A stretch of DNA of 64,000 nt, from positions 3,752,909 through 3,816,908 of the forward strand of contig NZ_QYUK01000011.1 of the NCBI RefSeq assembly GCF_003590945.1, given 5' to 3'. The notes under the pieces are model-generated. The model worked only from the letters and a program-made list of their open reading frames with translations. It searched no databases and had not been told where the DNA came from. The position numbers were made by a program, and so were the translations under genes. The DNA is from Oleomonas cavernae. Its GTDB lineage: Bacteria > Pseudomonadota > Alphaproteobacteria > Zavarziniales > Zavarziniaceae. Shown piece after piece: positions 54,634 through 63,417 of the stretch (the first letter of the stretch is position 1; each line of letters begins with the position of its first letter).

Positions 54634-56985
54634 TTACTCCGCGGCCCGGCGCATCAACTGCACAGGCTCCTCGGGCTCGACCACTTGCCGGCGGATCACC
54701 AGTGATTTCGGCTTGAACAGAAGCACCATGCAGGGAACGAAAATCAGGGCGCCCAGCATGTTGAAGAACAGGACAACCGCGTGAAGCACGCCCATCTCGG
54801 CCTGGAACCGCAGTGCCGAGAAGAATGCCCACGGCATGACCGGGGCGATCATCGTGATGGCCGTAATCATCACGGCGTTGCCCGATGTTTTCAGGGCATG
54901 GTCGACCGCCACCTCATAGCTGTGACCTTCGACGAGCGACTCCCGTACCCGGTGCAGGATGTAGATCCCATAGTCCGCCGCCAGGCCGACGCCCAGAGCG
55001 GCCAGCGGCAGCGTGTTGATGTTGAGGCCGATGCCCATGAGGTACATGAAGCTGTCGGTCAGGAAGGTCGAGGTGAGCAGCGCGAAGGTCAGCACACCCG
55101 TCACCCAGATCGACCGGAAGGCCAGGAAGACGCTGAGCATGATCAGCACCACGATGGCGACCAGCACCGCATCCTTGGTGTCTTCGATCTCGCTGTTGAT
55201 TGCCTCGGCGATGCCCACCTGGCCACCCGCCACGCGCAGCGTTGCACCGCTGGGGAGAGGTGCCATGTCGGCGATGAATTTCCGCGCCAGCGTGGTGACG
55301 GACTTCACCGTCTGGCCGGTCTTGTCGTCGAGCGGGATGGCGATATTGCCGATTTCCCACTTCTCGTTGGTATAGGCCTTGAAGTCGCCGGGTTCGCCCT
55401 TGGAGCTGAACAGGTAGACGTTGAAGGCCACCTCATCGGTCGTCTGCGGGATCACCGCATAGGAAGGATCGCCTTCGTACAGCACCTGGTTCACGACCTC
55501 GACGACAGGCACCAGGCTCTGAGCGTGGCGCGCCTTGGGCTCGTTCTCCCAGATGTACCGGCTGAGGTTCTCTGCCGCGCGATAGACTTCCGGCTGGTTC
55601 ATCGTGTCCTCGGGACCATCGATGTACACTAGGAGGATGTCGGTCCCCACGGCCGAGAAGCGCTCGTTGATCAGGCCGTTGTCCTGGTTGTAGCGTGCGT
55701 CGGGCCAGAGGATCGGGCTGCCGACCGCGTCGCCGATGACCACGAATTGCGAACCATAGATGCCGCCCGCGAGACACAAGACCGTGATGCCGACGATGAC
55801 ACGGGGGTAGCGGTCGAATTTCGCCAGCCGCCACACGCCCTCGACCCAGCTCGTTCGCGCCCGGAACCGCTTCGGCCGCGGCATGAGGCACAGCAGCGAT
55901 GCCGTGAAGACCAAGGCGGGCGCAATGGCGAGCAGCCAGGCGCCGCAGATGACGCCCAGGGCCTGGAGGCTGGGCACGCCGATCATGACCAGGACGAAGA
56001 AGCCGCCGGCCGCCGCCACGATCGCGGTCAGGCTGGGCACGAAGACCTGGGCAAGCCCGCCTTCGACTGCTTCGCGCATCGACACGCCGGGGTTCAGGCG
56101 TTCGAAAACCCGAGACATGAACTGCACGCAGTGCGACAGCACGATCGCGAACACGAAGACCGGCAGAATGATCAGCAGCGGGTCGAGATTGAACCCCACC
56201 AGTGCCATCACCCCGGTGCCCCAGAGGGTGCCGATCGCGGCGGTCAGCATGGGGATCAGCACGCCGACCCAGGAGCGGAAGTAGAGGTACAGAATGATGC
56301 CGGAGAATATCAGCGAAATGCCGATCAGCAGGATGGTAGCGCCGAGGTCGTTGTCGATCGTGCCCAGCAGGACGGGTCGCCCGACCATGTGTAGCTTGAT
56401 GCCGTTGCCAGCCTCTTTTTGCCCCAGGGCCTCGACGAAATTGACCAGGGCCGCGTAATCGGTGTCGTCCTTGAAGTCGGCAATGATCATGCCGGCCCTC
56501 TCGTCGTCCGATACCAGCAGGCCGCGGTACTGGGCCTTCACCGCCGCTTCGAAGTTCGCCCAATCCGTGGGCGAACGGGGCAGATCGGGCCAGGCAATGG
56601 CATTGATGTCGATCCGGCCGGCCGAGCCCACGATCGCCTTGGTCTTGCGCAGGGTCAGCGCCTGCACCAGATGGCGCTGCACGGACGGGTGGAAGTAGAT
56701 CTCGTCGGCCACCCGCTTGTAGGCGGTCATGAATTTTTCGTTGTAGATGGTGCCTTCGGTATTCTCGACCATGATCAAGGTCGTGTTGGCACCGCCGAAC
56801 TGCGCCCCGAATTTGGCCATCAGTTCCACGTTGGGATGATGAATTGGCAGCATCGCCTCGAGCACGACCTTCAGCGACAGGCTCGAAAACGACATGTAGC
56901 CGAGGAAGGCGGTCAGCAGGAAGAAGCAGGACGCGATCAACGATGCGCGCCGACCCACGATTGAGGAAATTTTGTTGGCAATCAT
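54634..56985 (-). CDS. MMPL/RND-family transporter
   Basis: The product has 783 residues. The N-terminal half has one membrane segment (IASCFFLLTAFLGYMSFSSL) and a large periplasmic loop, then a block of segments (LLIGISLIFSGIILYLYFRS, VFVFAIVLSHCVQFMSRVFE). The second half repeats this with VLVAIVVLIMLSVFLAF and GVGLAADYGIYILHRVRES. It belongs to the RND superfamily of hydrophobe transporters, close to those paired with DUF1302/DUF1329 and YCF48 genes. Its ATG overlaps the stop of the YCF48-like gene. Likely moves lipid, sterol or hydrocarbon; direction unknown. Confidence 0.87.
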   Translation of the reverse strand: MIANKISSIVGRRASLIASCFFLLTAFLGYMSFSSLSLKVVLEAMLPIHHPNVELMAKFGAQFGGANTTLIMVENTEGTIYNEKFMTAYKRVADEIYFHPSVQRHLVQALTLRKTKAIVGSAGRIDINAIAWPDLPRSPTDWANFEAAVKAQYRGLLVSDDERAGMIIADFKDDTDYAALVNFVEALGQKEAGNGIKLHMVGRPVLLGTIDNDLGATILLIGISLIFSGIILYLYFRSWVGVLIPMLTAAIGTLWGTGVMALVGFNLDPLLIILPVFVFAIVLSHCVQFMSRVFERLNPGVSMREAVEGGLAQVFVPSLTAIVAAAGGFFVLVMIGVPSLQALGVICGAWLLAIAPALVFTASLLCLMPRPKRFRARTSWVEGVWRLAKFDRYPRVIVGITVLCLAGGIYGSQFVVIGDAVGSPILWPDARYNQDNGLINERFSAVGTDILLVYIDGPEDTMNQPEVYRAAENLSRYIWENEPKARHAQSLVPVVEVVNQVLYEGDPSYAVIPQTTDEVAFNVYLFSSKGEPGDFKAYTNEKWEIGNIAIPLDDKTGQTVKSVTTLARKFIADMAPLPSGATLRVAGGQVGIAEAINSEIEDTKDAVLVAIVVLIMLSVFLAFRSIWVTGVLTFALLTSTFLTDSFMYLMGIGLNINTLPLAALGVGLAADYGIYILHRVRESLVEGHSYEVAVDHALKTSGNAVMITAITMIAPVMPWAFFSALRFQAEMGVLHAVVLFFNMLGALIFVPCMVLLFKPKSLVIRRQVVEPEEPVQLMRRAAE

Positions 56986-58127
56986 TGGGTCACCCGATCG
57001 CTCGCGGTCGTGGTTTGGGCCGTAACCGGCCCGGTGGCTGCAGGGTTGAAGGTCCCGTTTGCGCGGTCTGCAACCAGAATTGCACCGCCCTGCCCGACCG
57101 CGATGGCCCGGCCGCTCGCGCCGATGGCGACCCCGCCAATCCAGGCGTAAGTCAGTGCAAAGGCTTCCGTGACTTTCGCCGGCAGGAACTGACCATTGCG
57201 GAGGGTCAGCAGCAAACCATTGCCGCCGATCAGCCCCTCCGTGCCATCCCGCGAAAGGGCGACCGAGAGGAGATGCTGGGTGGTCCCCAAGGGGACCAAG
57301 GTAGCCGACCAGCCGTCCGCTTCTGAATTGGCCAGTCGCACCAGCGTGCCATTGAGGCCGACGGCGTAGCCCGTGTTGCCGGCGACGGCGACGCCGAGAA
57401 ATGTCGGAAACTGTCCGGCGGAGATCACGGACCAGGTGGTTCCGCCATCATGGGTTTCGGCGATGACGCCAAATTCGCCCACGGTCAGCGCATGGGCCGC
57501 GTCGATGGCGGCCACGCCGCTGAGGCGAGGCTTGTCACGGCCGGTATAGTTGGCGAGTTCCTGCCGCGACCAGGTGGCACCGCCGTCGCCGGTCTTCAGG
57601 ATCACACCATCATGGCCGACCGCCCACCCGACCTGAGGCGTGGCGAAGGCGATGTCCCTGAGATAGAGGCCCGGCTCGTCATGCACGGTACGCCAACCGC
57701 GGGCATCGGCATCCGCCTCGAGGATCTTGCCGACATGGCTGACCGCAAAGACATGGTGATCCGATGTGGTCGCCACGCGGCGGAGCATATCTTCGGTACC
57801 GCTCGGCTCGGCGGCCCAGGTGGCTCCGCCGTCGACCGAGAGGCGGACTGCCCCGTGATAGCCGGTTGCGATTGCCGTCGATTGATCCAGCAGCACGACA
57901 CCAAAGAGCGGATCGGGATATAGCCTGGCCGGCGCTGCCCCATCGGCAATGGCAGTGCGAGAGGAAGCATGGGTGACCAGGATCGCGCAGGCCAAGGCCG
58001 TGGCCATGAGGAGACGTTTCGTCAGGGCGACACCGAAACCGGCGGCGCCTCGTTCGTCCTTCCTCCGGGCGGCCACGGAAAGGCCTGTATCGCCCAATAT
58101 CGGCTGCCGCAGCAGATCACGTTGCAT
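56982..58127 (-). CDS. YCF48-like beta-propeller (photosystem II stability factor-like) protein
   Basis: The product has 381 residues; an internal hydrophobic stretch (LLMATALACAILVTHASS, about 38-56) suggests export, and a start nearer to it is possible. The body repeats sialidase-like propeller blades with DGGATWAAEP, DGGATWSRQE, DGGTTWSVIS and GWAVGHDGVILK, the YCF48/BNR pattern. Such proteins partner RND transporters of the MMPL type in this gene neighbourhood. It overlaps the MMPL start (ATGA), so they are co-translated. Confidence 0.85.
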   Translation of the reverse strand: MQRDLLRQPILGDTGLSVAARRKDERGAAGFGVALTKRLLMATALACAILVTHASSRTAIADGAAPARLYPDPLFGVVLLDQSTAIATGYHGAVRLSVDGGATWAAEPSGTEDMLRRVATTSDHHVFAVSHVGKILEADADARGWRTVHDEPGLYLRDIAFATPQVGWAVGHDGVILKTGDGGATWSRQELANYTGRDKPRLSGVAAIDAAHALTVGEFGVIAETHDGGTTWSVISAGQFPTFLGVAVAGNTGYAVGLNGTLVRLANSEADGWSATLVPLGTTQHLLSVALSRDGTEGLIGGNGLLLTLRNGQFLPAKVTEAFALTYAWIGGVAIGASGRAIAVGQGGAILVADRANGTFNPAATGPVTAQTTTASDRVTQ

Positions 58128-58176
58128 TCCTGTGCGTCCCCACCAGATGCGGCGTCATGCACCGCTCATTTATTGA

Positions 58177-58190
58177 ACCGAACGCTCGGT
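58177..58190. promoter_or_regulatory. PaaR-like operator upstream of the YCF48/MMPL genes
   Basis: ACCGAACGCTCGGT followed by TAATTCAT is a near-perfect palindrome 50 bases upstream of the minus-strand YCF48 start, placing the transporter genes in the same regulon as paa. Confidence 0.7.
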
Positions 58191-58299
58191 TAATTCATAA
58201 TTGGGTGGCAGGCGGGACCTGCCGGTACTCGAACCGGCAGTACAGCGATCGCCTCGAAAATGAGGAAAAGCCTCTGCATGCCGCAACGGCAGTTTGTCG

Positions 58300-58313
58300 A
58301 CCGATCGTTCAAT
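58300..58313. promoter_or_regulatory. Weaker PaaR-like site in front of the TetR gene
   Basis: ACCGATCGTTCAAT keeps the left half-site and loses part of the right. It lies 175 bases before the TetR ATG and could mediate autoregulation. Confidence 0.5.
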
Positions 58314-58487
58314 CCGAAAGTATGAGAAATGAAAAAAGACATATGCTTTTTGGGAATGAATGACCCGGCGCGTGGAAAATCGCGATCGCGCAGGCGGTGC
58401 GATCGCCCTCTGGGGCTACAGCAACACTTTTTGATTGCACTCTATCTTCGAAACAATTTAGCGGCAGAAATGAAGGAATGAAAAGAA

Positions 58488-59141
58488 ATGGCAAGGCCAA
58501 GGTCGGATGACTATGACGAAAAGCGCCAAAATATCATTGACGAATCATCGAAATTGTTTGCGACGGTCGGATTTGGAACGGCCTCCATTTCGATGATTGC
58601 CAGCAAATGCGGGATCAGCAAAGCGCTCATCTACCATTATTATAAAGATAAGACGCAAATATTATTTGACATGCTCAAGAGCCATGTCGATGAATTAAAT
58701 CATCTTATTTCCGAAGCGCTGGAGAAAGAATTAAATCCAGAAGAAAAATTGAAATTCGTAACGTCACTTCTCATGGAAATTTACATGAGAACACGAGACA
58801 GACACATAGTATTGATGAACGAAATCCATTCCCTTGCGCCAGACGAACAAGAGTACCTGAAGAAATCTCAGAGCGAGGTGATTCATGGTTTCTCCGAGCT
58901 CATAGCCGACCTGCACGGGAGCAAATACCTCAAATCCGCGGGAACCAAGACGGCAGTCGGCATGATGCTGCTGGGCAGCCTGAACTGGACCTACACTTGG
59001 TTCCGGGAGGGCGGCGCCATTTCCGCCGAGCAATATGCCGAGGTGCTGAGCGAGATCTTCCTGAGCGGCATCCAGAGCAAGAAGCTGGCGCAGCTCACGC
59101 GAAATGGCTCGAAGGCGAGTGGTACTAAGACAAGTAGATAA
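58488..59141 (+). CDS. TetR-family regulator, candidate PaaR
   Basis: The product has 217 residues, with AAGGAATG-type sites upstream of the ATG. The N-terminal HTH is typical: IIDESSKLFATVGFGTASIS, then MIASKCGISKALIYHYYKDK. The helical C-terminal ligand domain would sense phenylacetyl-CoA if this is PaaR, the TetR-type repressor of paa genes in several bacteria; PaaX (GntR-like) is absent from the window. Location at the end of the island and six matching palindromes upstream of paa, sty and transporter genes support that role. The first 300 bases are clearly AT-richer than the neighbourhood, suggesting separate acquisition. Confidence 0.82.
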   Translation: MARPRSDDYDEKRQNIIDESSKLFATVGFGTASISMIASKCGISKALIYHYYKDKTQILFDMLKSHVDELNHLISEALEKELNPEEKLKFVTSLLMEIYMRTRDRHIVLMNEIHSLAPDEQEYLKKSQSEVIHGFSELIADLHGSKYLKSAGTKTAVGMMLLGSLNWTYTWFREGGAISAEQYAEVLSEIFLSGIQSKKLAQLTRNGSKASGTKTSR

Positions 59142-59466
59142 GCCGCTAAACGCTTATCGACTGCCTCTTTCAGATGGAAAGCGGAGCGCGCCGGCGACTT
59201 ACCTAGCGAATATCGAGCGGACTTAGCCCGATGTCAGCGCCCGCAGGAACGGCCATTGGCTCGCACCGACCCCTATGCGGAAGCCGGTTGTGAGTTCTCG
59301 ATAGCCATCAGATTGGCCAATCGCCGCTGAATGGGATTGGCGTGAGGCGGAAGCCGGGAGCAGTCGACGCTCTCCACCCGGCTGGTCATTGTCACGTTCC
59401 TGACACGCGCGTCTTCTCGATGTCACGTAAGATATTGAAATTACTATAATATCTATCCCTCGCCCG
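59142..59466. other. Intergenic stretch without a supported gene
   Basis: No credible gene was found. The last 60 bases are AT-rich and lead directly into the tRNA-Arg fragment with no tRNA 5' half, so this is likely the outer flank of an integration site. Confidence 0.4.
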
Positions 59467-59516
59467 CTGCCCTCCGAAGGCAGAGGCCGAAGGTTCGAAT
59501 CCTTTCGGATCCGCCA
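59467..59516 (+). tRNA. 3' half of a tRNA-Arg (CCG), likely attachment site
   Basis: CTGCC-CTCCGAA-GGCAG forms an anticodon arm with anticodon CCG. A T-arm with GGTTCGAATCC, the 3' acceptor strand CGGATCC, discriminator G and encoded CCA follow. The matching 5' acceptor GGATCCG and the D-arm are missing upstream, so this is not a functional tRNA but the 3' half usually duplicated by integrases. It abuts the abiEii stop codon. Confidence 0.75.
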
Positions 59517-60380
59517 CTACCAGCCGATGCCGAACCTCTCTTTGACTTCTGGCAGCCGTGCCCACGGCTCACCCGGCAGGCGGTCCACGAGCATGGTGAA
59601 GACGCGTCGGAACGAGTCAGCGGCGGAGGCTTGCGTCATCCGTTCGGCTGCTTCAGGTGGAAGGAGCGGCTTCATGTCGGTCAGGAACCGTGGATTGGCC
59701 AGTTTCGCGAGCATGCGCTCCTGCGCCTGTGCGCGGGTTATCGTCTGACCCGATAGGTCGAGATAGCGGCCGAACAATACGGCGATGCGATCGGTGTCCA
59801 GATTCTCGAACGTCTCCAGCGCATGGGCGAGATCATAGAGGTCACGCCCCTTGTCGCGCTGCAAGAGCGCCCGCAACTTCGTCGCCAGCATCTCTTCGCG
59901 GGAAAAGGTCGGGATCGCAGCTTCCCCGGTGAACCACGGATTCTCGACGCGCAGCAGCATGGCTTGCGGCGGATCGTAAGCCTCGATCTCGCGGGTATTG
60001 ATCTCGACCTTGAGCCGGATGGGGACGCCGCTGCTGTCTTCGGCCTCCACGCGGAATCGGAATTTGGGCGCGACCGGGCTCTGGTCGAACTGCGCCCGGC
60101 CGAGCCACGGCTCCAGAACTGCCCGCAGGCGGTCGAGTATCGGCCCGATGGGACCGGCCGACGTGCGAACGAGGTCGATGTCTTCCGAGTATCGCAGCGG
60201 CACGGGAAAATGCAGCTTGTTGAGGGCAGTGCCGCCGCGAAAGCGCAGCGCGTCGCGGAGGGCTTCGTCCGTGAAGATGTCGATGAGCGCGCGGCAGATA
60301 GTGAGGTCCTGCTCGACCTGCCGCAGGTCGGCCCACGGGACGACGTTGCCCCAGGCGACGATATTCTGCGCCGGGATCAT
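59517..60380 (-). CDS. abiEii: AbiEii/AbiGii-type nucleotidyltransferase toxin
   Basis: The product has 287 residues. The nucleotidyltransferase core is clear: FRGGTALNKLHFPVPLRYSE with Gly-Gly-Thr at 49-51, then DIDLVR giving Asp67 and Asp69, and later EINTREIEAYDPP and TFSREEMLATKLRALLQRDK-GRDLYDLAHAL. AbiEii enzymes act as type IV toxins; related MenT enzymes add nucleotides to tRNA 3' ends. The ATG overlaps the abiEi stop (ATGA). The stop codon lies directly next to a tRNA-Arg 3' fragment. Confidence 0.92.
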   Translation of the reverse strand: MIPAQNIVAWGNVVPWADLRQVEQDLTICRALIDIFTDEALRDALRFRGGTALNKLHFPVPLRYSEDIDLVRTSAGPIGPILDRLRAVLEPWLGRAQFDQSPVAPKFRFRVEAEDSSGVPIRLKVEINTREIEAYDPPQAMLLRVENPWFTGEAAIPTFSREEMLATKLRALLQRDKGRDLYDLAHALETFENLDTDRIAVLFGRYLDLSGQTITRAQAQERMLAKLANPRFLTDMKPLLPPEAAERMTQASAADSFRRVFTMLVDRLPGEPWARLPEVKERFGIGW

Positions 60381-61204
60381 TCATCGATCTCCGGCGCGCG
60401 GTGCACGATCACGCGCCAGCGTTCGTCGCGCTCCTGCTGCTCCGGTGCGAAATCCGGGGCCTGAGTCTCGCGCCGGTCGAGCGCCGTCCATGCCGCGCCG
60501 CCGCGAACGAGCAGTGCGGCACGCATCGGCTCTGCGCGGTCCCCGTGCCCGAGGCGGTCCAACAAATGGCCGAGCCGCTGCACCACCGGCCGTTCCACGG
60601 CGCCTGAAATCGCTGCGAGCTGCGCGGGATCGATCTTTTCGGCAAGGTCCGTGAGAACCGTCGCGACATTGTCGATCCCGCCCGCCGCCTGCGGGTAACG
60701 CAGGAGGTCGAGCGCCGTGAGCGCGGGCGACGATATCTTCATTGTGCCCGTATCCGTCTTCCGGTCTTCGACGCCCGCCGTCACGGCGGCCATGTCCTTG
60801 CGGTAATAGAAGATGATCAGATTGCGGCCAGCCCTGATTTTCGGCAGGCGCTTGGCGGCGACGACCTGGAACTCCATCACGGCCTGGTGGGTGGCGCCGT
60901 GAAGCTCTGCCGCCTTGAGCAACCCTACGTAGTAGGGCTGCTGTTCGTGGCGCATCAGGGCGTCAATATACCATGGCGGCGGCGGCGCGCCCCATGATGC
61001 GAACTGCGGGGGCACGGCGACGTAGAAGCCCTGCCGAGGGCTGAGCAGCACTTTCCGGTGCTGGAGGCGTTCGGCGGCGTCCAGGAACGCGCCCCGGCCG
61101 ACGCCGAGCACCTGCTCAGCCTCTTTGCTCGTAAAGACGACCCGGCCGGCGGACAGCAGGCCGGCGATATGCGCAGACAGGGCGGAACGCTGATCATAAA
61201 CCAT
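60377..61204 (-). CDS. abiEi: AbiEi-type antitoxin with winged HTH
   Basis: The product has 275 residues: an N-terminal winged helix (FTSKEAEQVLGVGRGAFLDA then LQHRKVLLSPRQGFYVAVPP) and the AbiEi body (YYVGLLKAAELHGATHQAVM, LIIFYYRKDMAAV, SPALTALDLLRYP). It counteracts AbiEii by repressing the operon, as in abortive-infection system AbiE. It overlaps abiEii by four bases. An inverted repeat 10-26 bases upstream is a candidate operator. Confidence 0.9.
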   Translation of the reverse strand: MVYDQRSALSAHIAGLLSAGRVVFTSKEAEQVLGVGRGAFLDAAERLQHRKVLLSPRQGFYVAVPPQFASWGAPPPPWYIDALMRHEQQPYYVGLLKAAELHGATHQAVMEFQVVAAKRLPKIRAGRNLIIFYYRKDMAAVTAGVEDRKTDTGTMKISSPALTALDLLRYPQAAGGIDNVATVLTDLAEKIDPAQLAAISGAVERPVVQRLGHLLDRLGHGDRAEPMRAALLVRGGAAWTALDRRETQAPDFAPEQQERDERWRVIVHRAPEIDE

Positions 61205-61213
61205 GTTTCATTA

Positions 61214-61230
61214 TCCGCTTTTAACGCGGA
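61214..61230. promoter_or_regulatory. Candidate AbiEi operator
   Basis: TCCGC at 61214-61218 and GCGGA at 61226-61230 form an inverted repeat with TTTTAAC between, in an AT-rich stretch directly before the antitoxin start. AbiEi-type antitoxins bind such repeats to repress their operon. Confidence 0.45.
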
Positions 61231-61313
61231 ATTTTCAACATGATTCTAGATTAAAACACAATCCATGCTGTGAAAGCCGCTCTATCCGCGGAAATCCAAA
61301 CACGATTCACAGA

Positions 61314-61357
61314 CTCCGACGGCGGAGGTCGAAGTTCGAATCCTTTCGGATCCGCCA
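61314..61357 (+). repeat. Second, diverged copy of the tRNA-Arg 3' half
   Basis: These 44 bases match the fragment at 59472-59516 with three substitutions and one missing G, in the same orientation, and include the intact GATCCGCCA end. Together the two copies flank the AbiE toxin-antitoxin pair as direct repeats. Confidence 0.8.
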
Positions 61358-61446
61358 AACCTGACTCATCGGAACCATCGGGAAATCGACCCTTGCCGGG
61401 TCGACCGTGGTGATCCGTTCCGCGCGGCCCGCCCCCGCGATCGGCG

Positions 61447-61917
61447 TCAGGGCTTCGAGAAGGCCTGACGGGCAATCAACACGAAGGCGATGATCGAGAC
61501 GATCACGAAGATCAGGGCCGGCGCCAGGCCGACGGCGGCAGCCCAGCCGCCCTCGCCGAAGCGATTGGGGCCGAAGGTCAGCGCGCGATTGGCACTGACC
61601 AGGGCCGCCCAATAGAACAGGGTGTTGGCCCATCCCGTCCCCACCAGCATCCACGACAGGCGGCCGGCCATCCGGTCCGGCACCTTCAGCACCGGCAGCA
61701 GGAGGGCGACGACGATGATCAGGATGGCGTTCAGCATGCCGCCGACATGGGCCCTGACCCAGCCGGCCGTCTCGCCGAACAGGGCCACAGGAACGATGCT
61801 GCCCGGCACCAGTTCCACGCCCCCCAGCAGGCTGATCAGGAGGCCGACGCCGGCCAGGAAGCCGACCAGCATGATCAGGGCCGCGTGGCCGATCATCTTG
61901 CGCTGAATATCGTTCAT
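61447..61917 (-). CDS. Second styrene-oxide-isomerase-like membrane protein
   Basis: The product has 156 residues with four hydrophobic segments and the same layout as StyC: LGGVELVPGS, AGWVRAHVGGMLNAILI, GWANTLFYWAALVSANRALT and GPNRFGEGG. The residues corresponding to the SOI active site are kept as His57, Asn63, Asn98 and Tyr102. It has no extra N-terminus. Overall identity to the window's own styC is modest, so the substrate likely differs. It follows an AlkB-like monooxygenase by 70 bases on the same strand, suggesting that an epoxide made by that enzyme is isomerised to an aldehyde. Confidence 0.78.
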   Translation of the reverse strand: MNDIQRKMIGHAALIMLVGFLAGVGLLISLLGGVELVPGSIVPVALFGETAGWVRAHVGGMLNAILIIVVALLLPVLKVPDRMAGRLSWMLVGTGWANTLFYWAALVSANRALTFGPNRFGEGGWAAAVGLAPALIFVIVSIIAFVLIARQAFSKP

Positions 61918-61987
61918 CGCTCTCTCCCGCCGCGCGGATGAAATGCGCCGGCGGACCCGGTGGCCCGCCGGCGTCGGGCAAGTAACC

Positions 61988-63109
61988 TCAGGCGTGCGAG
62001 GCGGTGATCGCCGGGCCGCTGGACGATGTCTCGCTCAGCCAGTCGGGCCAGCCGGCAGCCTTGTTCTGTTCGCGGGCGAGCTTGCGTTCCTCGGGTGTTG
62101 CGAACTCCAGGTCCCAGCGCTTCAGGGCCGGCTTGATGATGACGCCGTGCCACAGCGGCGGGATCAGGGCCGCGAGGAAGCAGACGAAGACGCTGGGCAT
62201 GCGGATCGCCGACCGATCGGGCACCAGCCTGTAATAGGGGGCGTAGGAGTCCAGGTGGTGGTCGGCGTGATTGGTGATCTCGAAGGCCACGAGACGCGAC
62301 ATGACACCCAGGTGATTCCAGACATGCCGGCGGGTGATCGGCGCACCTTCCACGCGGATCAGGCCATAGTGCTGGAAGTAGTTGAAGGACTCGACCCAGA
62401 CCCGCGCCGCCAGGACGGCGCCGATGCCGACCGCCAGTCCTTGCCAGCCGCCGACGACGAAGATCGCGGCCTGGAACAGGACCTGCGCGACGATCGCCTT
62501 GTACAGCCGGTGGCCGATCGACCAGCGGCCCTTGCCGCGCTTCTCCAGGGCGTCGCTCTCCACCCGCCAGGCATCCCGCGTGCTGGTGTAGAGCGCCCGG
62601 GCGGTGAAGCTGTAGAGGCCGACACCGCGCCTTGCCGTATCGCCGTCCTTGGGTGTTGCAACATCGATGTGATGGCCGATGACATGGGCGATCTCACGCG
62701 TGCAGTCCAGGTAGCAGACCTGCATGTAGCGGCCGAAGAAGCGCGGCAGCACGCCACGCTGATGATAGAGCTCGTGCGACGCCGGCACGAAGGGCACCAC
62801 CCCCATCCAGGCGCAGCCAGCGACGGCGCCGGCAATCTGCCAGCCGTTGAGCTCGCCCTGGCCGACCTGCCAGGCGCAGACCAGGTAGATCGCGGGCGAC
62901 AGCAAGGTCGACAGCCAGACCGGGACATTCGCCCAGAATTTGCTGGTCATCGTGCGCGGCGACATGTCGTCGGGCAGCAGCGAGTCGACGATCGCCAGCG
63001 CCGGGAAACTTGCGATGGCGACGAAGATCCAGTCGCCGCCGACGATGAACCCTGCCATGGCCGCGAGCTGGACCAGCACAGGGGTATAGTACATGAGATA
63101 TGATTTCAT
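61988..63109 (-). CDS. AlkB-like integral-membrane diiron monooxygenase
   Basis: The product has 373 residues with about six membrane segments. The His motifs of alkane-hydroxylase-type enzymes are all present: HELYHQ at 112-117, HVIGHH at 142-147, NYFQHYG at 243-249 and NHADHHLDSY at 280-289. These bind the diiron centre that inserts oxygen into alkanes, alkyl side chains or alkenes. The sequence could equally be XylM/terpene-type. A separate rubredoxin would be needed; none is visible in the window. The gene is followed by an SOI-like gene and is divergent from an aldehyde dehydrogenase. Confidence 0.88.
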   Translation of the reverse strand: MKSYLMYYTPVLVQLAAMAGFIVGGDWIFVAIASFPALAIVDSLLPDDMSPRTMTSKFWANVPVWLSTLLSPAIYLVCAWQVGQGELNGWQIAGAVAGCAWMGVVPFVPASHELYHQRGVLPRFFGRYMQVCYLDCTREIAHVIGHHIDVATPKDGDTARRGVGLYSFTARALYTSTRDAWRVESDALEKRGKGRWSIGHRLYKAIVAQVLFQAAIFVVGGWQGLAVGIGAVLAARVWVESFNYFQHYGLIRVEGAPITRRHVWNHLGVMSRLVAFEITNHADHHLDSYAPYYRLVPDRSAIRMPSVFVCFLAALIPPLWHGVIIKPALKRWDLEFATPEERKLAREQNKAAGWPDWLSETSSSGPAITASHA

Positions 63110-63417
63110 ATCGTAACCCTCCCTTGACGCGTCGCCTGGCTTTCCGCCCGGCCTCGCTCAAGGCTGGCGACGGGCGATCGACGCGATCTGCACTAATCAT
63201 GACCAACAGGCCCGCGATCCGCGCCAACCCTTAGGATGGGCGCCGGCAAAACCACCCGGAATGCCGGGAACGCAGCCGGTTTTCAGCACCCGGGCTGATG
63301 TAATGCGGTGCGCGGCAGGGGGCTATTTGTCCGGCGGCCAACCTTTCGTCGGTTATCCGGTGCCGGGGCATCTGGCTTGATTGACGGAGGATGCAAAAAA
63401 AATCGGGTGGAAGCACC
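63110..63417. other. Divergent intergenic region of alkB-like and aldehyde dehydrogenase genes
   Basis: About 310 bases with no supported gene. It should hold both promoters; no PaaR-like palindrome was found here. Confidence 0.5.

Noticed and set aside
59223-59426. A 67-codon minus-strand reading
   Set aside because: No ribosome site, Arg/Ser-rich random composition and no resemblance to a family.
59467-59516. A functional tRNA-Arg
   Set aside because: The 5' acceptor strand and D-arm are missing; only the 3' half is present, here and at 61314-61357.
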